DNA of 64,000 nucleotides from assembly GCF_019396325.1 (NCBI RefSeq), contig NZ_JAHKRO010000036.1, positions 1 through 64,000 on the forward strand, in the 5' to 3' direction. The stretch comes from Nonomuraea ceibae. Its GTDB lineage: Bacteria > Actinomycetota > Actinomycetes > Streptosporangiales > Streptosporangiaceae. Position numbers and translations under genes: made by a program. Under the pieces are notes generated by a model. It was not told where the DNA came from and made no database searches. It saw nothing but the letters and a program-made list of their open reading frames with translations. Every line of letters starts with the position of its first letter. Position 1 is the first letter of the stretch. Positions 8,481-17,098 of the stretch are shown here, piece by piece.

Positions 8481-9122
8481 GTGCCGTACCTCACCCTGAA
8501 GACCCGCGTCGAGCACGAGACCGAAGCGCGCCGCTCGCGGTTCGTCTGCGCGATGGCGCCGGTCGCGACGGTCGAGGAAGCCGCCGCGTTCATCGCCGAA
8601 CGGCGCGCCCTGCACGCCTCGGCCACCCACAACTGCACCGCCTACGCGGTCGGCGGCGCGCAGAAGGGCGACGACGACGGCGAGCCCGGCGGCACCGCGG
8701 GCACGCCGATGGTGCAGGCCCTGACCGGGCGCGGCTTCGACCACGTGGTCGCCGTCGTGACCCGCTACTTCGGCGGCATCCTGCTCGGCGCGGGCGGCCT
8801 CGTGCGCGCCTACGGCTCCGCCGTGACCGAGACGCTCGACCACGCCGAGGCCGAGCACGCGGTGGCGCGCATGGTGCCGGCCCGGCTGATGAGCGTGTCG
8901 GTCGCGCACGACCAGGCCGGGCGCGTCGAGAACGACCTGCGCGCCTCACGCCACCCGGTCCGCGACGTCTCCTACGGCTCCCGCGTCGAGTTCGCCGTGG
9001 CCGTCGGGGAGGACGAGGTGGCGGGCTTCACCGACTGGGTGGCCACGCTGACGGCCGGCCGCGCCCGGGTCACCCCCGGCACGGCCATCCACGTGCCGGA
9101 CCGCACGGGACAGACCGGCTGA
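8481..9122 (+). CDS. yigZ: YigZ/IMPACT family protein
   Basis: A 213-residue protein with an N-terminal UPF0029/IMPACT domain (about 1-125) and a C-terminal DUF1949-type domain. Diagnostic segments are EARRSRFVCAM, ATHNCTAYAVG, DDGEPGGTAGTPMVQAL and VTRYFGGILLGAGGLVRAYG. Bacterial members are proposed to act in translation or nucleic-acid binding; the exact role is unsettled. The GTG start gives the family start (PYLTLKTRVEHE). Its stop at 9122 is only 16 bases before the transposon at 9139; without the insertion it would nearly abut the convergent isochorismate synthase gene. Confidence 0.92.
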   Translation: MPYLTLKTRVEHETEARRSRFVCAMAPVATVEEAAAFIAERRALHASATHNCTAYAVGGAQKGDDDGEPGGTAGTPMVQALTGRGFDHVVAVVTRYFGGILLGAGGLVRAYGSAVTETLDHAEAEHAVARMVPARLMSVSVAHDQAGRVENDLRASRHPVRDVSYGSRVEFAVAVGEDEVAGFTDWVATLTAGRARVTPGTAIHVPDRTGQTG

Positions 9123-9133
9123 CAGAACAGAAC

Positions 9134-9138
9134 AGCTA
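9134..9138. repeat. Left copy of the 5-bp target-site duplication AGCTA
   Basis: AGCTA directly before the left terminal repeat matches AGCTA at 19018-19022 directly after the right terminal repeat. Five bases is the size produced by Tn3-family transposition. Confidence 0.85.
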
Positions 9139-9183
9139 CGGGGGTGAGGAACCGCCGGACAGTCGTTGGCGGTGAGAAGGATC
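9139..9183. repeat. Left terminal inverted repeat (45 bp) of the Tn3-family element
   Basis: It starts CGGGGGTGAGGAACCG and ends TGAGAAGGATC. It matches the reverse complement of 18973-19017 at 40 of 45 positions. Tn3-family ends typically begin with GGGG and are about 38 bp; the match here extends slightly further. Confidence 0.92.
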
Positions 9184-9295
9184 TTGATCGCAGTAGCGTT
9201 TACGAGCCGTCGGATCCCGCTCGATGACCCGCACGCCCTGGCCCTGGCCAAGACCTCTCCAGCAGCTCGCCCACGAAGGAACCCGCTGCCTGCAA

Positions 9296-9867
9296 CTACC
9301 TGGAGTCGTCATCAACGCCGGACTCCGCGAGGGTCTTGTGGACGACGCCGACGGAGACTTTGACTCCGGCGGCGATGGTACGGATGGATTCGCCGCGCTG
9401 GCGCCGGGCGAGAATGGCGGCGCGTTTGTCGTCGTCGACCACAGGACGGCGGCCGCCGACCGGCCACCTTTGCGGGCGGCTTCCAGTCCGTTGGTCTTGC
9501 GCGTGATGTCGAGGCGGCGGACTTCGGCCAGGGCGAGGGCCAGGTCGAGGATGAGGGAGCGTTCGATGTGCTCGCCGGCTGCGATGCCCTCCAGCACCTT
9601 GACGCCGACACCGCGCTGGAGCAGGTCGTTGAGGACGATCAGCCCTTCCAGGAGGTTGCGGCCGAGGCGGTCGGCCTCCTGGACGGTCAGCAGGTCGCCG
9701 TCGCGGAGGTGGGGCAGCGCGCTCAGGAGCGCGGGCCGGTCGTCGGTGGCGAGTTTGTCGCTGATCTTCTCCTCGAAGACCTTCAGGCAGATGGGGTCGA
9801 GGGCGTCGTGCTGCCGCGGGGTGTTCTGCCTGTCGGTGCTGACCCGGACCAGGCCGATGAGCGCCAT
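9296..9867 (-). pseudogene. tnpR: Serine recombinase (TnpR resolvase), frameshifted in its C-terminal HTH
   Basis: From ATG 9867 the protein reads MALIGLVRVSTDRQNTPRQ, placing the nucleophile at Ser10 as in canonical resolvases, with VQEADRLGRNLLEGLIVL in the catalytic domain. After ARKGGR near 9459 one base is missing. Reading on in the next frame gives the expected tail RRPVVDDDKRAAILARR and GESIRTIAAGVKVSVGVVHK, then a TAG at 9296-9298. In the encoded frame the HTH is replaced by an unrelated proline/serine-rich sequence ending at 9136. Catalysis might survive but DNA recognition should not. ATG 9891 is also in frame but lies in the res-like repeat. Confidence 0.88.
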
Positions 9868-9882
9868 GGGGGAGCGCCCACC

Positions 9883-10019
9883 GTTCATCAAACGTGCCGT
9901 GCGAGGTAGCTGAACACTATTGGAAAATGAACGGCAAGATAAACGCTTTGGCGGTTCTGACGGCTCACCTGGCCGCGCTCAGGCGAGCGTTCATCTAACG
10001 GTCGTTAGGTGAACGCTCG
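9883..10019. promoter_or_regulatory. Candidate res site of the transposon with a 36-bp crossover-like palindrome
   Basis: Directly upstream of tnpR, 17-bp arms at 9984-10000 and 10003-10019 (CGAGCGTTCATCTAACG and its near-perfect complement, one mismatch) flank the dinucleotide GT. A serine resolvase crossover site has exactly such a 2-bp centre. A second imperfect inverted pair, GTTCATC at 9883-9889 and GCTGAAC at 9909-9915, could be an accessory subsite, and TGAAC/ATGAAC elements follow. The assignment rests on position and symmetry. Confidence 0.6.
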
Positions 10020-10146
10020 GGGATCTTCTCATCATGGGAAGCGCCGCCGAGCGGGGTCCGAGTTCGCCGCCATTGCCGCCATTGCTGCAGCTTCAGTCGC
10101 CACTCGCTGGTTGGACCCCGGGGCCCGGGCCGCTGCCCACTGGTCG

Positions 10147-10341
10147 TCAGTTCAGGCGTCCGCCCAGCCCGCCATTGGGAGCGATGGCGGCCAGGTCCTC
10201 TGCGGTCAGGGCGAGGTCGGCGGCGGCGATGTTCTCCGCGACGCGGTCGGTGTTGCGCGATCCGGGGATCGGGACGATGTAGGGCTTCTGCGCCAGCAGC
10301 CAGGCCAGCCCGAGCTGGGACAGGGTGGCCGGCAGCGGCGA
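10147..10341 (-). pseudogene. Aldo/keto reductase, C-terminal remnant
   Basis: The minus strand encodes about 60 residues ending in a natural stop at 10147, with QLGLAWLLAQKPYIVPIPGS, RNTDRVAENIAAADLALTAE and DLAAIAPNGGLGGRLN. These are the helix, NADP-binding loop and tail of an aldo/keto reductase of the YajO/oxidoreductase type. An in-frame TGA at 10342-10344 and loss of similarity mark truncation of the N-terminal 80 percent. It is presumably old transposon cargo or a capture scar. Confidence 0.85.
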
Positions 10342-10350
10342 TCAGTTGAA

Positions 10351-10380
10351 CCTGTTGTCCACCGAGCGGTGGACAACAGG
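10351..10380. terminator. Perfect 13-bp hairpin with GAGC loop
   Basis: CCTGTTGTCCACC and GGTGGACAACAGG are exact complements around GAGC. There is no U-tract on either strand. It follows the aldo/keto reductase remnant's upstream edge and precedes the toxin promoter, so it may insulate the toxin gene or mark an older insertion boundary. Confidence 0.55.
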
Positions 10381-10526
10381 GGCGAACGGGTCTCGCCGGG
10401 CGGGTGGAAGGGGCGGGGGAGACCACCCTGCCCGACCGCAGATCACAGAGAACGCGGCCAAGCGACCCGCACGTCAAGTCAGCGGAAAGCCCAGCGGAAC
10501 GTGTCTTTCCCGACGCAAAACAAATA

Positions 10527-10556
10527 TTTACACAACCCGGTTACTCATGTGATGAT
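10527..10556 (+). promoter_or_regulatory. Candidate promoter of the toxin gene
   Basis: TTTACA at 10527-10532 and GATGAT at 10551-10556 are spaced by 18 bases. They lie in a locally AT-rich stretch unlike the surrounding DNA, about 40 bp before the proposed start. The -10 is only a moderate match. Confidence 0.35.
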
Positions 10557-10593
10557 CACGTCGTTTGTGTATCTGTCCTGCGAAAGGATGCGA

Positions 10594-13500
10594 GTGACCG
10601 GACGACCTGCTTTCCGCTTATCCATCCGGATACGCCGCCGCGTCGCTCTATTAGGCGCACTGCTGCTACCCATTTCGCTTGTAGCCACTCCTGCGGATGC
10701 CCAGAATTCCATGCCATCCCGCGCTACCACTATTCAGCCGCATAACGCCGGTTCTCCAGCGAATACCCCCAATCCCGTTCAGGTGGACAAGGCGCTGGAG
10801 GCTGCTAAGACGAAGGCCGTCAAGACCGGCGAGCGCGTAGCTGTTCCCTCGCGCGAGACCGAGACGATGAAGGTATGGGCGAATCCCGATGGTAAGACCC
10901 TGCAGGCCGAGCTCAGCATCTCTCCGGTCCAACTGGAGATGGCCGGCAAGGACGGTAGGAAGTCCTGGCAGCCGATAGACACCTCGATTGTGGCCAAAGC
11001 CGATGGCACCCTCGCGGCCCAACTGGTCAAGACTCCTCTGACCTTCGGCGGCGAGGGTGCCGACACCCTGGTCACCGCCCATGACAAGGACGGCCCCGTT
11101 TCGATCGGCTGGGGCCGCAAGCTTCCCAAGCCGACCGTGGACGGGAACAAGATCACCTATCGGGACGCGGTGGCGAAGGGTGCCGACCTGGTGCTCACCG
11201 CGCTCGCGGATGGCTTCGCCCAAGACGTGGTGCTGCGCACCCGCCCTCAAGGACAGATCAAGGTCACCTTGCCCGTCACCCTGCCCAAGGGACGCGCGTT
11301 CGGCAAGACCGCGGACGGCCGGCCGCAACTCTTGTCGGCACAGGGCACGCCGGAGAGCCCGCCCTTGACGGCGCAGGCGATCGACGCCAAGGCTGCGGAG
11401 GCGCCGGAGCAGGGCAGAGTCGGCAAGGTGGACGTCTCGGTGTCCACGGATGCCGCGGGCCGGTCCTCACTGGTGCTGGTGCCCGACGCCGGCTTCCTGT
11501 CGGATCCCTCGGTGGTCTACCCCGTCGTCGTGCCGATGAATGATGAATGGGTCGGCGCGGGTGACTCCTCGGACACCTTCGTCTCCAGCGTGCAATATCC
11601 CAGTTCGGCGACACTGTCCACATGGCTTCGGGCGGGCCGCTCGGCCGACGGGGAGCTGTGGCGCACGTACCTCCGTTATGTGGTCAACGGAACCGATCTG
11701 GATCACGCCACCATCCTCAACGCGGATCTGCGGTTGTGGAATTACCATGCCAGCGGCTGCGGCACCACGGTGGGGGTGGGAATCGTCGCGCGGCGGCTCA
11801 CCTCGGCGTATGACTACTCCACCTTGACCTGGGCCAACCAGCCCTCCAGCACCGGAACGGACGCGGTGGTCGCCACCGGTGGCTACAGTGCCACGCTGGC
11901 AGGCTGTTCGGGTAGCGGTGAGCTGTACCACTCGATCGAGCACATCGTGCAGGACTGGGCGGATGGGACTGCGGACCACGGGCTCATGATCCGCGCCGCC
12001 ACAGAGGGCGCCGCCGGAGCCAACTGGCGCCAATACCGCTCCGACCAGTACACCGGCGGTGACGGACGAGGCCCCGTTCTGTTCGTCCAGTACGAGCCCG
12101 CCCCACGCGCGTCGATCGTCTATTCCACGCTCGAGGAGCAGACGGCGAATCCCACTTATGAGCAGGCCGTCGCCCTTCAGGACTACCAGCCCGAGGAGAT
12201 CGAGGCGGTGCCGGTCGGCGATCAGTTCACCGCCCTCCTGGAGAAGTCACGCAACTCGGGAGACGCCGTCGAGGCGTACCCCGTGGGCACTGACAAACTC
12301 GACACCAGCGGAGCGGAAGGGGATCCGGAAAAGGTCGGCGACGATGCCCCTCCGACCGTCACGTCGGTGACACCATCGCCCGGCGCCGTCGGCGTGCCCG
12401 TGGACACGGCGCTGTCGGTGACCTTCTCCGAGAAGGTGACCGGGGGAACCGTCACTCTCAAGGAACCCGGCGGAACCGAAGTCCCCGGGACCACCCAGGC
12501 GGATGACACCGGGACGAAGGTCATCTTCACCCCCGCCACCCCACTGGCCGCCAGCGTTCAGTACACCGCCACCGTGTCGGGCGCTGAGGACGTCTGGGAG
12601 AACGTGGCCGGTGACTACTCGTGGACGTTCACCACGGTCTCGGACTGTCCGCCGAACCCAAGTCCCGATACCACCGCGCCGTCGATCCGCTCGCACAGCC
12701 CAGCGGCCGACGCGGCGGACGTGGGCACGGACAGCGCGGTTCTGGTGACGTTCTGCGAGCCTGTCCAGAACGCGGTCCTGACTCTGAAGGACGCCGCGGG
12801 AACGGCCGTACAGGGCACCGTGTCGCTCGACCAAGCAGGCACCACGGTCACGTTCACCCCAGCGGGTCCGCTCGCGGCCGACATCCGTCACACCGCCGAG
12901 ATCAGCGGCGCCTCCGACGCCGCGGGCAACGTCATCACCGCCCACTCCTGGTCCTTCACCACGGCCACCGCCGTCCCTCCGGACACGACGCCGCCCTCCG
13001 TGACGGAGACGGCGCCGCCGAACGGTGCCGTTGACGTGGCACTCGGCACGGACCTGCGCGTCTTCTACAGCGAGTCGGTGCTCGGCCCGCAGATCTCGCT
13101 CTCTGAAAGCGGGGGTGCGAATGTCGCGGGAACCGTCTCGACGCCCGAAGATGACGTGGCCGTTTTCACCCCGTCCGCTCCGCTGAAGGCAGGGACGACC
13201 TACACGGCGACCGCCAGCGCCGCCACGGATCTCGCCGGCAACACGCAGAGCGCGCATTCGTGGTCGTTCACCACGATCGCGGCGGCGGCCCAGCCGGTGA
13301 ACCCCAACCCGTACTTCGAGTCGGAGATCGACCCCTGGTACACCTACTACGAAGAGGACGAACTTACCAGGTCGACCGAACGGGCGCACGAGGGGAACGC
13401 CTCGGCCAAGTTCGCTCCTCTGGAAGGCACCTGGGGAGCCGCCGCGCAAACGTTCGAGATCTCTGAGAGCACCGACTACGGACTGTCCGGCTGGTTCTAC

Positions 13501-15315
13501 CCGGCCGCCACATCCCTTGACGGGTTCAACTTCGGCATCGAGTGGTACGACACGGGCTTTGAGCTCCTGTCGGCCGACCAATTCCCCATAGGCGACCACA
13601 TCGGGCAGTGGCAACAGGTCTCCGGCCTGGTCAGCGCGCCGGCAGGGGCCGCTTACGCCGCCATCTATGTGGACGGATCAGCCACCATCTACTTCGACGA
13701 GGTGACCCTGATCCCAGCGAACGCCCTGGCTGCGGCCCGCGGCAACGGCACAGCGGAGAAGGACAGAGGGCAAGGCCGCCCTTCGTCCCTGTACGTGCCA
13801 GAGGGCCAGACCCGCCACAAGCCCAAGGCTGTAGCGGTCACCGGCACCGGGCCTGGTAAGGCGGCGGTGGCCGCCGAGACGCCCTTCAACTACGAGCACA
13901 TCTCCATGGAGGACTGCCTTGAAGTGGCGCGACAGGCCGGCATCGATCCGGGCCTAGGGCGTGGCAATGTCGCGCATCTCGTGGTCAGACCGTACAGCGC
14001 CTGCTGGAGCCGCTACATCAACGTGATCGACTACATCTTCGCCAGGAAGGTCGGCAAGTGGATCGCGAGCGCCGGCAAGAAGGACTCCGTCCGCCTGCAG
14101 TACCAGGCGACCTGGGTGATGCACACTTATCTGGGCAACGCCACGGGTGACGGAGTCGTCAACGGCGGCACAAGCGGTCTCCAGCCACAGCAGATCAAGA
14201 TGTGGACGAAGATCAGCAATGTCAAGACATACAACATGCTCGGCAACGTCACCACGGGAGACGACGACGAGCTGCTGAAACTGGAGGTCAAGCCGACCGC
14301 CGACAGCGGCTCCACCTGTCGGATGACGTCCGGTTCCAGTCGCCAGGCGAGCCTCACCGGCTGGAAGGCGGATGGCGACGACGAGTTCCTCTTCACCGTG
14401 CAGGACACCGATGGCGACAAGGCCGACAAGTGCACGCTGCGCCCGACCATGGTCGATGTGGACGACCAATGGACGTACAGGCCGATGTACCTGTGGAGCC
14501 AGGTCGCCTACGACCAGAAGGGGCAGATTCTCGGCAAGACTACTGGCGGCGGTGACCCCAGCGGCAACGATCCCAACGAGAAGCCCTACACCCCGCATGT
14601 CCGCTGCGACTGGTACCGCGTGAGCAACGCGGATCCCGAAGGGGAAGGCACGGCCGCGGTCGCGGCAGCCGCTACGACCGGCGTGCACACCGGCGCCTGC
14701 ATCCTGCCCCTCGCGAAGCGGATCTTCATCATGTCGAAGAGCAAGGATGCAAGTTACCTCCAGGTCATCCAGCACATCGAGAAGGCGCTGAAGCAGGACG
14801 GCAGCACCACCGACAACAAACTCACGGTTCCGCCACTGCGTAACAACGAAGCCCAGAACCCTCCGGTCAAGGGTGTTCTCGGTTCAGAGAAGACCAAGGT
14901 CATCCCCGGGAACTGGGCGGCGCCTTTCGGTACCGACCCTGACGTCGTGGAAGCAGGGGATCCTCTCGTCAGGGGCCCGGCAGGCGAGACCCAGAAGAAG
15001 AACCGGCCCGTATTCCTCAGGTCTTTCACGGTCAACGGGACCAGCTACTCCAACTACTGCAGGTACTACTTCCCCGAGAGGTTCGTGGATCCCCTGAAGA
15101 AGGCACTGGACCCGAACGGTGAGATCCAGTGTGACGAATACCCCTTCGCCTCTACCTTGCAAGGCGCGTTCTACGCCAAGGGGAACTACTCCCTCCTCGC
15201 TGTCGGGAAGGCCCATAACACCGGAAGGGGGAGTCATGGAGCCGCGCTGGGCAGCTTCTACACCCGCAACCGGGTGATCTCCAAGACCCCGTTCTGGGTC
15301 TGGATAGTCCCCTGA
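10594..15315 (+). CDS. Giant secreted DNRLRE/Big_5 protein with C-terminal NucA/NucB-type DNase domain (candidate polymorphic toxin)
   Basis: A 1573-residue protein. GTG 10594 was chosen because GAAAGGA lies six to seven bases upstream; ATG 10588 would leave no spacing. A signal peptide (about 1-36, RIRRRVALLGALLLP, ATPADA) is followed by a domain shared with the 38934-43895 protein (about 55-280), a DNRLRE domain (about 310-505), three Ig-like Big_5 repeats (about 583-685, 689-790, 794-896, each ending SWSFTT or SWTFTT), and a carbohydrate-binding-like module (about 900-1042). After a linker, residues about 1430-1573 resemble NucA/NucB DNases: QCDEYPFAST near 1512-1521, HGAALGSFYTRNRV and PFWVWIVP at the end. 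Likely exported and wall-associated, cutting DNA of rivals. GC is visibly lower than the flanks. Confidence 0.85.
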   Translation: MTGRPAFRLSIRIRRRVALLGALLLPISLVATPADAQNSMPSRATTIQPHNAGSPANTPNPVQVDKALEAAKTKAVKTGERVAVPSRETETMKVWANPDGKTLQAELSISPVQLEMAGKDGRKSWQPIDTSIVAKADGTLAAQLVKTPLTFGGEGADTLVTAHDKDGPVSIGWGRKLPKPTVDGNKITYRDAVAKGADLVLTALADGFAQDVVLRTRPQGQIKVTLPVTLPKGRAFGKTADGRPQLLSAQGTPESPPLTAQAIDAKAAEAPEQGRVGKVDVSVSTDAAGRSSLVLVPDAGFLSDPSVVYPVVVPMNDEWVGAGDSSDTFVSSVQYPSSATLSTWLRAGRSADGELWRTYLRYVVNGTDLDHATILNADLRLWNYHASGCGTTVGVGIVARRLTSAYDYSTLTWANQPSSTGTDAVVATGGYSATLAGCSGSGELYHSIEHIVQDWADGTADHGLMIRAATEGAAGANWRQYRSDQYTGGDGRGPVLFVQYEPAPRASIVYSTLEEQTANPTYEQAVALQDYQPEEIEAVPVGDQFTALLEKSRNSGDAVEAYPVGTDKLDTSGAEGDPEKVGDDAPPTVTSVTPSPGAVGVPVDTALSVTFSEKVTGGTVTLKEPGGTEVPGTTQADDTGTKVIFTPATPLAASVQYTATVSGAEDVWENVAGDYSWTFTTVSDCPPNPSPDTTAPSIRSHSPAADAADVGTDSAVLVTFCEPVQNAVLTLKDAAGTAVQGTVSLDQAGTTVTFTPAGPLAADIRHTAEISGASDAAGNVITAHSWSFTTATAVPPDTTPPSVTETAPPNGAVDVALGTDLRVFYSESVLGPQISLSESGGANVAGTVSTPEDDVAVFTPSAPLKAGTTYTATASAATDLAGNTQSAHSWSFTTIAAAAQPVNPNPYFESEIDPWYTYYEEDELTRSTERAHEGNASAKFAPLEGTWGAAAQTFEISESTDYGLSGWFYPAATSLDGFNFGIEWYDTGFELLSADQFPIGDHIGQWQQVSGLVSAPAGAAYAAIYVDGSATIYFDEVTLIPANALAAARGNGTAEKDRGQGRPSSLYVPEGQTRHKPKAVAVTGTGPGKAAVAAETPFNYEHISMEDCLEVARQAGIDPGLGRGNVAHLVVRPYSACWSRYINVIDYIFARKVGKWIASAGKKDSVRLQYQATWVMHTYLGNATGDGVVNGGTSGLQPQQIKMWTKISNVKTYNMLGNVTTGDDDELLKLEVKPTADSGSTCRMTSGSSRQASLTGWKADGDDEFLFTVQDTDGDKADKCTLRPTMVDVDDQWTYRPMYLWSQVAYDQKGQILGKTTGGGDPSGNDPNEKPYTPHVRCDWYRVSNADPEGEGTAAVAAAATTGVHTGACILPLAKRIFIMSKSKDASYLQVIQHIEKALKQDGSTTDNKLTVPPLRNNEAQNPPVKGVLGSEKTKVIPGNWAAPFGTDPDVVEAGDPLVRGPAGETQKKNRPVFLRSFTVNGTSYSNYCRYYFPERFVDPLKKALDPNGEIQCDEYPFASTLQGAFYAKGNYSLLAVGKAHNTGRGSHGAALGSFYTRNRVISKTPFWVWIVP

Positions 15316-15417
15316 TCTCCGTGTGACAAGATCGGGATGATCGTCTGATAGGCATTCGGGGTGGCGGCCAGTCCGGCCCCACTCCGAAGTGCTGTCCACT
15401 CACAGAGGAAGGGCCGG

Positions 15418-16026
15418 ATGGCTGACATCAGGCACATCACGCCGGAACACGATCAACATGAGCTGCTGGCGGCGCATGGGTTCGCCGACGCTTTCTGGGC
15501 TCTGTGGGTGGAACGGAGCAACCTTGAGGAGATCGCCGACCTGCTTCGGCTCGATCCCCGGACACGGCGTGACGCGACCCTGGGAGAGGAGGCGCGATCG
15601 ATGACCGACCCATCCGTTCCGCTGGACGAGAAGAACAGCCTGTGGCTGGGCCGGCACGACTCCGGCTGGTCGGTCGTGGTCAGCCCCTTGGGGGTGCGCG
15701 CGGCGCTCCTGCCACTCAGCGCCGACGATCGACAAACGCTTGAGGTCAGCTGGCTTCAGGAGATCGACGGCCTCTATCCGCTGTACTTCCATGCCAAGGG
15801 AGGGGAGGTTTCAGAGGAGATCGAGCCCTTCTGGAATGGGCGGCTGCAGGCGGGCTCTGTTTTCGAGCGATACGTTCATGGATTGGCGCGGAACTATGGC
15901 GATGATGAAAGCGATGGTCCGCTGGCCAACGCTTTTCTCACCATCGTGGGGCGTATGACGGGCCGCTTCATCGACGAGGAGTGGTTTCACAGCCCTGGCC
16001 GGGTCTATGACCATCCGTCGATTTGA
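15418..16026 (+). CDS. Putative immunity protein for the upstream DNase toxin
   Basis: A 202-residue soluble protein with no signal peptide, starting MADIRHITPEHDQHELL. GAGGAAGG lies five bases before ATG 15418. It is acidic and Trp-rich (FWALWVERSNLEEIADLL, SLWLGRHDSGWSVVVSPLG), with an HLxxW-like layout that recalls DUF6461-type proteins found beside actinobacterial toxins. That family link is tentative. Its place 100 bp after the toxin, on the same strand, inside the same transposon, and its intact frame among broken genes support an immunity role. It may instead be an unrelated cargo gene. Confidence 0.6.
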   Translation: MADIRHITPEHDQHELLAAHGFADAFWALWVERSNLEEIADLLRLDPRTRRDATLGEEARSMTDPSVPLDEKNSLWLGRHDSGWSVVVSPLGVRAALLPLSADDRQTLEVSWLQEIDGLYPLYFHAKGGEVSEEIEPFWNGRLQAGSVFERYVHGLARNYGDDESDGPLANAFLTIVGRMTGRFIDEEWFHSPGRVYDHPSI

Positions 16027-16041
16027 GGTCGCATCGACCCC

Positions 16042-16991
16042 CTACGGGTGGGCGCCCGGCCTGCCGACGACCCTGGCCGTCAGGTGCGCGGTCCACGCCA
16101 CCGGGATGCCCGCCCTGACCGTGTGCGTCGCGCCGCCGGGAAGGGCGAAGGTCCGATCGGCGGCCGTCTCGCCGTACGTCCCCAGGAACCGGTGGTCCTG
16201 CGCGCTCACGATGATCTCGGAGCGCTCATGCGCACCCGTGTAGACGAACGCGACGCCGTGCCGCCCCGCCGCGTCGATCGCGTCCTGCTGGACCGCGACC
16301 CCCTCGATCAGAGGCAGCGCCCGGAACAACGCGGCCAGCACATCGGCGATCAGCGGCTGGCCGCTCAGCGACGCGGAGATCGTCAGGAAGATCCGCTCCT
16401 GTCGCGTCACATGGACCTCGTCGAACTCCGAGGCGGGGCCGCGTCGATCCTGGCGATCATCTGCTCGGGGGTGGACCGGCGCGGCGGCCAGGTCCGCGCT
16501 CGTGATGCCGGGACCGGCCGGATGGATGACGAGCCTGGCCCGTCCGTCGTCCAGCGCGGTCTGCTTGCCGTCCAGGCTGTGCCAGGTCTCGAGGGTGATC
16601 CGCTGGTCGCGATCCACCTCGGGCTCCGGCTCCTGGCGGAGCGGCGCGATCGTGTTCTTGACGTAGAGCCACTGGCCGGTGATGGCGGGATCCTGTACGG
16701 GTCGGTCTCGGCGCTCCTCACCGCCTTGTCGCCGAGATCCCGTACACCGGCGACCGGGATCACGGCGGGTTGTTCGCCGCCACGTACCACGAGAGAGCTC
16801 ACGCTGACGGCCAGCGCGACCGCCGCCGGCCAGCGCCAGCCGCCAGGCCAGACGCAGCCGCCACCGCGCCGGGGCCGGCGGCGGGGCGGCCGGTTCGCGC
16901 ATGGCCTGCTGCAGCGTGCCGCGGGCCGCCTCCTTGGCCGCGTCGGTGATCGCCGGGTGGCCTTCATGAACTGTCCGAACTCATCCGTCAT
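16042..16991 (-). pseudogene. CU044_5270-family gene, multiply frameshifted
   Basis: Pieces in different minus frames join into one protein: MTDEFGQFMKA, then HPAITDAAKEAARGTLQQAM and ARWRLRLAWRLALAGG, then VALAVSVSSLVVRGGEQPAV, then DPAITGQWLYVKNTIAPL and ITLETWHSLDGKQTALDDG, then FDEVHVTRQERIFLTISASL to a TAG at 16042. At least four shifts are needed. One transmembrane segment (VALAVSVSSLVV) follows a cytosolic N-terminus, as in CU044_5270 proteins that accompany ECF sigma factors. Its start overlaps the sigma stop (ATGA). It is clearly inactive. Confidence 0.8.
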
Positions 16992-17098
16992 GCGTCCTCT
17001 CTCGTCTGATAGCCGGTGCCGAGGGCCGCGCGCGCCTGCTTGCGGGCGCGGTGCAGGCGTGAGCGCACGGTCCCGATCGGGATGCCGAGCGCCTCGGT
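16988..17098 (-). pseudogene. ECF sigma factor, region 4 remnant fused to TnpA
   Basis: The last 36 codons before the TGA at 16988 read TEALGIPIGTVRSRLHRARK and end QTREDA, the classic C-terminal recognition helix of an ECF sigma factor. Everything upstream of TEALG is transposase in the same frame, so sigma region 2 and the start of region 4 have been lost. The stop overlaps the start of the CU044_5270-type gene, the normal arrangement for this sigma class, so the two entered together. Confidence 0.85.

Noticed and set aside
9136-9295. Extended C-terminus of the resolvase to 9136
   Set aside because: It arises only after a frameshift, reads through the terminal inverted repeat and has no similarity to recombinases.
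10009-10593. N-terminal extension of the toxin gene back to 10009
   Set aside because: The extension overlaps the aldo/keto reductase remnant and the hairpin, and a signal peptide with a ribosome site begins at 10594.
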